Shown here piece by piece: positions 59,262 to 64,000 of a stretch of DNA of 64,000 nucleotides (its first letter is position 1; each line of letters starts with the position of its first letter). The notes below the pieces were generated by a model that was not told the origin of the DNA, searched no databases, and saw only the letters and a list, made by a program, of their open reading frames with translations. Position numbers and translations under genes: made by a program. Source of the DNA: Spirosoma sp. SC4-14 (GTDB lineage Bacteria; Bacteroidota; Bacteroidia; Cytophagales; Spirosomataceae). The stretch is from the NCBI RefSeq assembly GCF_037201965.1, contig NZ_CP147518.1, forward strand, positions 6,627,001 through 6,691,000. The letters are read 5' to 3'.

Positions 59262-60374
59262 TCATTTATACGCTTTTGCCTCCCGAATCAATGACTTGTA
59301 TTCGCTGACGGCCAGCGCTTTTTTATAATACACTTTGGCGCGGTTGCGGTCGTTGGCGCGAGCCGCAATGCGAGCAATTCCAGAATAGGCAAAAGCCTGA
59401 TACTCTTTCGTGTAGGATTCACTAAAAGGAAGCTTTAGTGCGGTTTCGTAGAATCTCATTGCTTCCTTATCGTTCTTATCGTCATACTCTGCCAGCATTC
59501 CGTCGAATGTATTAACTGCCAGTGGCACCAGCTTATTCGGCATCTGTTTCAGGCGTTCTACGTAAGGTCGCGCTTCGGCATACCGCCCCGACAGCAACAG
59601 GGCTTCGGCATTAATCATCCCAAATAAAGGGTTGTCCGGATACTTATCGGCCAGGTATTTTGTGTAAACCGACGCCCGCGCCGGGTTCATTTCGTGCTTC
59701 AGATAAATATGCGCCAGATAGTAGTTTGCCACAGGACGCATAAAAATGCCTTTTTTTGTGGCAATGTCAATCTGCTTTAAGCCCTGCGCCATATCGCCAT
59801 CCTGAAAAAAGAACATAAACGGCTTCACAATCGAATGATCCATCGGATACCGTTCGATATAGTAATTGTAAAGACCCGATGTAAACTGAAAGTCGGGAGC
59901 CCGGTTGGCTAACCCGAAGCCCGTTTTCAGATAACTATAGGCCTTTTTCGATTCGCCAACCGCTTTGAGGGCCTCGCCTTTGTTATTGTAGAGCGAAGCC
60001 AGATAGCTATGGGCAGTCAGCGCAAAAAAGGTACCTTCGGGGTCGTCTTCGTTCTTATCGAGCATTTTTTTTGCCAGCTCAAGCCCCCGGTTTGCTGTCT
60101 GAACAAACTGGGCTGTAGCGGCCTTATTTTCATGCAAAGGCAGATATTGAAGTTCCAACTGGGTAGCCCGCAAAATGTAGCCGACCGGATGCTGCGGGTG
60201 GCGCAATTGCATTTGCCGGATCATACCATCGGCTTCGGCAAACTCACAGTTGTAAATAGCATCCAGTGTTTTGAGAATCGTTTGCTGAAAAGCCGGATCG
60301 GTCAGCACCTGAGCCTTCGAAACAACCGACAGGCTAAGCAAACAAAAGATAAAGAGTATTTTTTTCAGCGTCAT
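59262..60374 (-). CDS. Secreted TPR-repeat protein
   Basis: A 370-residue exported protein (signal ILFIFCLLSLSVVSKAQ) built mainly of helical tetratricopeptide-like repeats: AIYNCEFAEADGMIRQMQLRHPQHPVGYI, TFFALTAHSYLASLYNNKGEALKAVGESKKAY, VANYYLAHIYLKHEMNPARASVYTKYL, and FAYSGIARIAARANDRNRAKVYYKKAL. TPR proteins act as protein-interaction scaffolds; the role here is unknown. It diverges from the M16 peptidase gene. Confidence 0.85.
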   Translation of the reverse strand: MTLKKILFIFCLLSLSVVSKAQVLTDPAFQQTILKTLDAIYNCEFAEADGMIRQMQLRHPQHPVGYILRATQLELQYLPLHENKAATAQFVQTANRGLELAKKMLDKNEDDPEGTFFALTAHSYLASLYNNKGEALKAVGESKKAYSYLKTGFGLANRAPDFQFTSGLYNYYIERYPMDHSIVKPFMFFFQDGDMAQGLKQIDIATKKGIFMRPVANYYLAHIYLKHEMNPARASVYTKYLADKYPDNPLFGMINAEALLLSGRYAEARPYVERLKQMPNKLVPLAVNTFDGMLAEYDDKNDKEAMRFYETALKLPFSESYTKEYQAFAYSGIARIAARANDRNRAKVYYKKALAVSEYKSLIREAKAYK

Positions 60375-60398
60375 TCTGGTTGGTGTCAGGCGTCATCG

Positions 60399-60430
60399 TT
60401 TGATTCTATACTAGCCGGACCGTACTTTTG
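60399..60430 (+). promoter_or_regulatory. Promoter of the M16 peptidase gene
   Basis: TTTG (60399-60402) and TACTTTTG (60423-60430), 20 bases apart, fit the Bacteroidota promoter. The leader to the ATG at 60477 is about 40 bases. Confidence 0.55.
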
Positions 60431-60476
60431 TTAACAGCGTATTATCTAACGATGGCTATACGCAAAAGTTTCACTT

Positions 60477-61712
60477 ATGATTCATTACGAACAGTTTGTA
60501 CTGGACAATGGCCTGCGGGTCTTCGTCCACGAAGACGAATCGACCCCGATAGCGGCCGTCAATATTCTTTATAATGTTGGTTCGCGCGACGAAGATCCCG
60601 AAAAAACGGGGTTTGCCCACTTATTCGAACACCTGATGTTTGGTGGTTCGCGGCATATTCCGGCCTACGACGAGCCGCTCCAGAAAGTTGGTGGGGAGAA
60701 TAATGCTTTTACCAGTCCCGACATCACCAACTACTACATTACCCTCCCGGCTGCTAATCTGGAAACGGCCTTCTGGCTCGAATCCGATCGGATGCTGAGT
60801 CTGTCTTTCGACCCGCAAGTGCTCGATGTGCAGCAAAAAGTTGTTATTGAAGAATTCAAACAGCGGTATCTGAACCAGCCGTATGGCGACGTATGGCTCA
60901 AACTCCGTCCGCTGGCCTATCAAACCCACCCATACCGCTGGGCAACCATCGGAAAAGACATCAGCCACATCGAAAACGCGACACTAGACGATGTAAAAGC
61001 CTTTTTCTACAAATACTATCTACCCAACAATGCCATTCTGGTTGTAGCCGGAAATGTTACGATAGAAGAGGTAAAGCAGTTGTGTGCCAAGTGGTTCGAA
61101 CCAATTCCGGCGGGTGACCACTATATTCGGCAACTGCCCGCCGAACTCCCTCAAACAGCCGCCCGCAAGTTGGAAACTTCGGCCAAAGTTCCTTTAAATG
61201 GCCTCTATAAAGCCTATCATATGCCGGGTCGTTTTCAGCCTGATTTTCACACCACCGATCTGCTGAGCGATCTGCTTGGCCGGAGCAAATCGTCGCGCCT
61301 GTATCAGCGGCTCCTGCGCGACAATCCGCTTTTCAGCAACGTAGGCGCTTATATCACCTCCTCCATTGATCCGGGTCTATTAGTCGTTCAGGGCACGCTT
61401 AACGGAGGTGTTTCGCTGGAAGAAGCCGACGCGGCTGTTGAAAGCGTTGTACAGGAGTTTATCGATCAGACAGTATCGGACGAAGAACTGGCGAAAGTAA
61501 AAAATCAGGCAGAAGCTACCCTGGCCTTTTCGGAAGTAGAACTACTAAACCGGGCCATGAATCTGGCATTTGCAGCCAATGCCGGTAACCCCGATCTGGT
61601 CAATGAAGAAGCCGCTCAGATTCAGGCCGTAACGCCCGACGATTTGCGTGCAATGGCGAAACAGGTACTTCGAAAAGACAACTGCTCAACGCTATACTAT
61701 CGGGTGGCATAA
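60477..61712 (+). CDS. M16-family zinc peptidase (pitrilysin type)
   Basis: A 411-residue peptidase with the inverted zinc motif HLFEH (His48, Glu51, His52) and the third ligand in VVIEEFKQRYLN (Glu125 or 126). The second half domain has FHTTDLLSDLLGRSKSSRLYQRLLRDN and ends NCSTLYYRVA. There is no signal peptide, so it is probably cytoplasmic or non-classically located. Many M16 enzymes occur in pairs of an active and an inactive subunit; no partner gene is adjacent. The frame continues open after the TAA into the MNT-like region without another stop (see 61836). Confidence 0.93.
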   Translation: MIHYEQFVLDNGLRVFVHEDESTPIAAVNILYNVGSRDEDPEKTGFAHLFEHLMFGGSRHIPAYDEPLQKVGGENNAFTSPDITNYYITLPAANLETAFWLESDRMLSLSFDPQVLDVQQKVVIEEFKQRYLNQPYGDVWLKLRPLAYQTHPYRWATIGKDISHIENATLDDVKAFFYKYYLPNNAILVVAGNVTIEEVKQLCAKWFEPIPAGDHYIRQLPAELPQTAARKLETSAKVPLNGLYKAYHMPGRFQPDFHTTDLLSDLLGRSKSSRLYQRLLRDNPLFSNVGAYITSSIDPGLLVVQGTLNGGVSLEEADAAVESVVQEFIDQTVSDEELAKVKNQAEATLAFSEVELLNRAMNLAFAANAGNPDLVNEEAAQIQAVTPDDLRAMAKQVLRKDNCSTLYYRVA

Positions 61713-61835
61713 ACAACAAACAGCATAGAAACGACCTATCGGCCAAAGGCACTGACGGCAGAACCGCTCCAGGCGTTATCCCAAGACCTGAAACAGGCGC
61801 TCACCGAACTCTACGGCGACCGGCTCAATCGGATA

Positions 61836-62078
61836 GTGCTATACGGTTCCTACGCCCGTGGTGATTTCCATGCTGAATCCGACGTCTATTATATGGTGGT
61901 ACTCAATGATGACGAAGTGAAATCAGGAAAAGAGATTCGTTATATGGTTGACCGGGTCTATGATCTTTCCGATGAGCATCATACATTGATTTCGGTCAAA
62001 CCAGCTTCATTAGAAAAGTACCTTCATTCCGATTTATTCCTTTATCAGAACGCCCGACGTGAAGGCAAACTTATATGA
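61836..62078 (+). CDS. MNT-type nucleotidyltransferase antitoxin-like protein, degenerate
   Basis: The segment RIVLYGSYARGDFHAESDVYYMVVL is the minimal nucleotidyltransferase (MNT) core, GSxxxG followed by the SDxD region. The second aspartate of SDxD is Tyr here (one-base change GAT to TAT). Family-like sequence (LKQALTELYGDRLNRI) continues upstream to about 61740 in the same frame, but no ATG, GTG or TTG is available until the GTG at 61836, which would remove the first helix. Upstream, the frame joins the M16 stop codon. In MNT/HEPN pairs the MNT adds AMP to the HEPN toxin. This copy is probably inactive or has an unusual start. It overlaps the HEPN gene by four bases (ATGA). Confidence 0.7.
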   Translation: MLYGSYARGDFHAESDVYYMVVLNDDEVKSGKEIRYMVDRVYDLSDEHHTLISVKPASLEKYLHSDLFLYQNARREGKLI

Positions 62079-62428
62079 GCGGAAACGTACATACCTATAT
62101 GCTTCTGGCAGAGGAATGTTTGAGAGATGCTCAGTATTTATTACAGAACGGCAGTTATTGGAGTGCCGCCGGACGGGCCTATTATGCTTATTTCGACGCT
62201 GTAAGAGCATTGCTTGCAACCAGAAATATAACCAGCAAGTCTCATTCATCCATCAAAATGCTATTCGGAGAACACTTTGTTCTAACAGGTATTTGCGAAA
62301 GATCTGATGCTAAAGACTTTCATAAACTGTTTTTGCTACGGCAGAATAGCGATTATGATGCGGACGAAGAAACGACCGAAATAGATGCGATGGATGCATT
62401 GGAAACGGCATCCGAATTTCTTATGTAG
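62075..62428 (+). CDS. HEPN-domain protein (partner of the MNT gene)
   Basis: A 117-residue HEPN helical-bundle protein (PF05168-like): HTYMLLAEECLRDAQYLLQNGSYWSAAGRAYYAYFDAVRALL, then SKSHSSIKMLFGEHFV, then KLFLLRQNSDYDADEE. Many HEPN proteins are ribonuclease toxins using an RxxxxH motif. Here the RQNSDYD region lacks the histidine seen in the RNase group, so it may belong to the non-nuclease or nucleotide-binding branch. The start at 62075 overlaps the MNT stop, so translation is coupled. Toxin activity is unproven. Confidence 0.8.
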   Translation: MSGNVHTYMLLAEECLRDAQYLLQNGSYWSAAGRAYYAYFDAVRALLATRNITSKSHSSIKMLFGEHFVLTGICERSDAKDFHKLFLLRQNSDYDADEETTEIDAMDALETASEFLM

Positions 62429-62447
62429 GCCGAAGCCTATCTTCGGC
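62429..62447 (+). terminator. Short hairpin between HEPN and ispF
   Basis: GCCGAAG (62429-62435) pairs perfectly with CTTCGGC (62441-62447) around five bases, directly after the HEPN stop. There is no T run, so it may be weak. Confidence 0.4.
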
Positions 62448-62463
62448 AAAACGATTTTGTTTC

Positions 62464-62943
62464 ATGAAAATACGAGTAGGACAAGGCTACGATGTTCATC
62501 GACTCGAAGCCGGACGACCATTCTGGCTGGGTGGTATCCAGATTCCGAGTTCATTCGGGCCGGTTGGTCATTCTGATGCCGATGTGGTGTGCCATGTGCT
62601 GTGCGATGCGCTGCTGGGCGCAGCCAACATGCGTAATATTGGCTATCATTTTTCGGATAAAGACCCTCGCTGGAAAGGTGTCGATAGTAAGATTCTGCTA
62701 ACCGAAGTACTTCGTATGGTCCGGGAAGCGGGTTACGAGGTTTCGAATGTCGATGTTACGGTTGTGTTGCAGGAACCCAAACTAAACCCACATATCCCGG
62801 CGATGAAAACCTGTCTGGCTGCTGTTATGGCGATACCGGAAGACGATATTTCTATTAAAGCCACTACTTCCGAACACATCGGGTTCGTTGGGCGGGGCGA
62901 AGGTATTGCCGCGCATTGTGTGGCGCTTATCTTTAAGGATTAA
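62464..62943 (+). CDS. ispF: 2-C-methyl-D-erythritol 2,4-cyclodiphosphate synthase
   Basis: Fifth step of the MEP isoprenoid pathway, cyclising CDP-ME 2-phosphate and releasing CMP. The 159-residue protein is normal length and forms trimers. The zinc ligands are Asp10 and His12 (GYDVH) and His44 (DADVVCHVLCDALLGA). Conserved IGYHFSDKDPRWKG, the NVDVTVVLQEPKL segment, and KATTSEHIGFVGRGEGIAAHCVAL follow. It lies 35 bases after the HEPN gene and may share its message. Other MEP genes are not in the window. Confidence 0.97.
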   Translation: MKIRVGQGYDVHRLEAGRPFWLGGIQIPSSFGPVGHSDADVVCHVLCDALLGAANMRNIGYHFSDKDPRWKGVDSKILLTEVLRMVREAGYEVSNVDVTVVLQEPKLNPHIPAMKTCLAAVMAIPEDDISIKATTSEHIGFVGRGEGIAAHCVALIFKD

Positions 62944-62963
62944 TTCGTAAATACAATCTGTTT

Positions 62964-64000
62964 ATGAAAACCCTGATTTACCTCCCTGCTCTGCTCCTGA
63001 CAGGCGTAGTGGCCTGTGCGCAACCCAAACCCAGTAAACCCGACGAGCCACTGGGTTTCGAAGAATACGACCCCGTTTCGACGCTGAAAGTACCCGAACA
63101 CAAACTGACCCGGGCCAAATATCCGTTCATCGATGTGCATAATCACCAGTACCAGATGGATCATGCCGATCTGAGCAAGCTAGTTGCCCAGATGGATAGC
63201 CTGAACATGGGCCTGATGATTAACCTGAGTGGCCGTGGTTTTAGCAGTAGCGAAGCCGAAAGCACTCGCTTTTTCGACGACGCGCTGGCCAACATTCAGA
63301 AAAGCAACCCCAAACGGCTGGCCTTGTTTACAAACATTAATTTCTCCAATGTAAACGATAAAGGCTGGACAGCGCAGGCGGTAAAAACCCTCGAAGACGA
63401 TGTAAAAAAGGGCGCTCACGGCCTGAAAATCTACAAAAACCTGGGCCTTAATGTCAAGGACGATAAAGGTGCACGCGTACGAGTCGACGATCCGCGCCTT
63501 GACGCCATCTGGGCCAAATGTGGCGAACTGGGCATTCCGGTGCTGATTCACACGGCAGACCCTAAGTCATTCTGGGACCCAATGGATCGGTATAACGAGC
63601 GCTGGCTCGAACTGAAGTTACATGCCGGTCGTCGGCGCGGCCCAAATGATCCGGTTCCCTGGGATCAACTGATTACCGAACAGCACAATGTGTTCCGCAA
63701 ACACCCAAAAACAACCTTCATTGCGGCTCACATGGGCTGGTATCCCAACGATCTGAAAAAACTCGATAGCCTGATGACGGTTTTCCCGAACATGAATGTC
63801 GAGATTGGTGCCGTTATTGCCGAACTGGGCCGCCAGCCACGAACTGCCGGTAAATTCTTCGACAAATATCAGGATCGAATTCTGTTCGGTAAAGACAGTT
63901 GGGTTCCGTCTGAATACGCTACTTATTTCCGGGTTCTGGAATCCGACGACGAGTATTTCCCCTACCACAAAAAGTACCACGCTTTCTGGCGTATGTATGG
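62964..64000 (+). CDS. Amidohydrolase-family lipoprotein (partial, cut by window end)
   Basis: Only the first 345 codons are present; no stop is reached at 64000. A lipoprotein signal (LPALLLTGVVACAQP) is followed by an amidohydrolase_2-like metal-dependent hydrolase. YPFIDVHNHQYQMD has the HxH metal site, GAHGLKIYKNLG may carry the bridging lysine, GIPVLIHTADP gives a further histidine, FIAAHMGWYPND the next, and ILFGKDSWVPSEY the terminal Asp. TIM-barrel hydrolases of this type decarboxylate or hydrolyse small ring compounds; the export signal suggests an envelope substrate. It starts 20 bases after ispF. Confidence 0.9.
   Translation, partial: MKTLIYLPALLLTGVVACAQPKPSKPDEPLGFEEYDPVSTLKVPEHKLTRAKYPFIDVHNHQYQMDHADLSKLVAQMDSLNMGLMINLSGRGFSSSEAESTRFFDDALANIQKSNPKRLALFTNINFSNVNDKGWTAQAVKTLEDDVKKGAHGLKIYKNLGLNVKDDKGARVRVDDPRLDAIWAKCGELGIPVLIHTADPKSFWDPMDRYNERWLELKLHAGRRRGPNDPVPWDQLITEQHNVFRKHPKTTFIAAHMGWYPNDLKKLDSLMTVFPNMNVEIGAVIAELGRQPRTAGKFFDKYQDRILFGKDSWVPSEYATYFRVLESDDEYFPYHKKYHAFWRMY

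Noticed and set aside
1..64000. tRNA, rRNA, CRISPR arrays, retrons or restriction-modification genes
   Set aside because: None could be recognised in the sequence by eye; a model-based search would be needed to exclude small RNA genes fully.

Overview
The window looks like a chromosomal segment of a Cytophagales bacterium (Bacteroidota), most like Spirosoma or a close relative. The evidence is a SusC/SusD pair, a Por/T9SS C-terminal sorting domain on a secreted GH9 enzyme, GldA, a TonB-dependent receptor with a carboxypeptidase-regulatory-like N-terminus, several lipoproteins, and promoters of the Bacteroidota type (TTTG / TAnnTTTG). No rRNA, tRNA, CRISPR array or prophage was recognised. The species assignment is inference from gene content only.

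Layout. 0.1-2.4 kb: an IS5-type insertion sequence with perfect 21-bp terminal inverted repeats, interrupted by a second, decayed IS110-type element. 2.5-7.5 kb: a DoxX-like membrane protein, a 1303-residue hybrid sensor kinase, and remnants of a decayed monooxygenase-like gene. 7.7-11.6 kb (minus strand): xylose catabolism (xylA, xylB) with an upstream Nudix-type regulator and two tandem TGTCA-N3-TGACA operator-like sites. 11.9-14.8 kb: a Tat-exported Nif3-like protein and small orphan genes. 14.9-23.1 kb: a 1626-residue modular GH9 glycanase for type IX secretion, divergent from a sulfatase and a Gfo/Idh/MocA oxidoreductase. 23.2-26.8 kb: a PepSY membrane protein and a siderophore-type TonB-dependent receptor.

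27.2-39.4 kb is mainly housekeeping: ThiF/MoeB-rhodanese, panD, a UPF0104 membrane protein, rfaE2, DUF2147, a zinc metallopeptidase, a holin-like protein, a lipoprotein methyltransferase, an APC permease, gldA, a DUF4136 lipoprotein, aroB and an MFS transporter. 39.4-50.4 kb: a Tat-exported HisC-like aminotransferase, SusC/SusD with a DUF4397 lipoprotein and an Omp85-like barrel, then a glycosyltransferase-epimerase-SDR run. 50.5-57.1 kb: an orphan NAGS-like GNAT acetyltransferase, a voltage-gated-type K+ channel, and a minus-strand sugar ABC importer operon (binding protein, two permeases, six-hairpin glycosidase-like protein) with no ATPase gene. 57.3-64 kb: dnaX with an A10 tract placed where a gamma/tau frameshift would lie, a TPR protein, an M16 peptidase, a degenerate MNT/HEPN pair, ispF, and an amidohydrolase lipoprotein cut by the window end.

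Together the xyl genes, GH9, SusCD, sulfatase and ABC operon fit a plant-polysaccharide-degrading lifestyle. Nearly every transcription unit ends in a long perfect hairpin (10-26 bp arms). I found no clear multi-gene undescribed system. The strongest leads are the dnaX A10 slippage site, the xyl operator pair, the nested insertion sequences with a possible bridge-RNA end, the degenerate MNT/HEPN pair, and a structured intergenic region near 51.4-51.6 kb.
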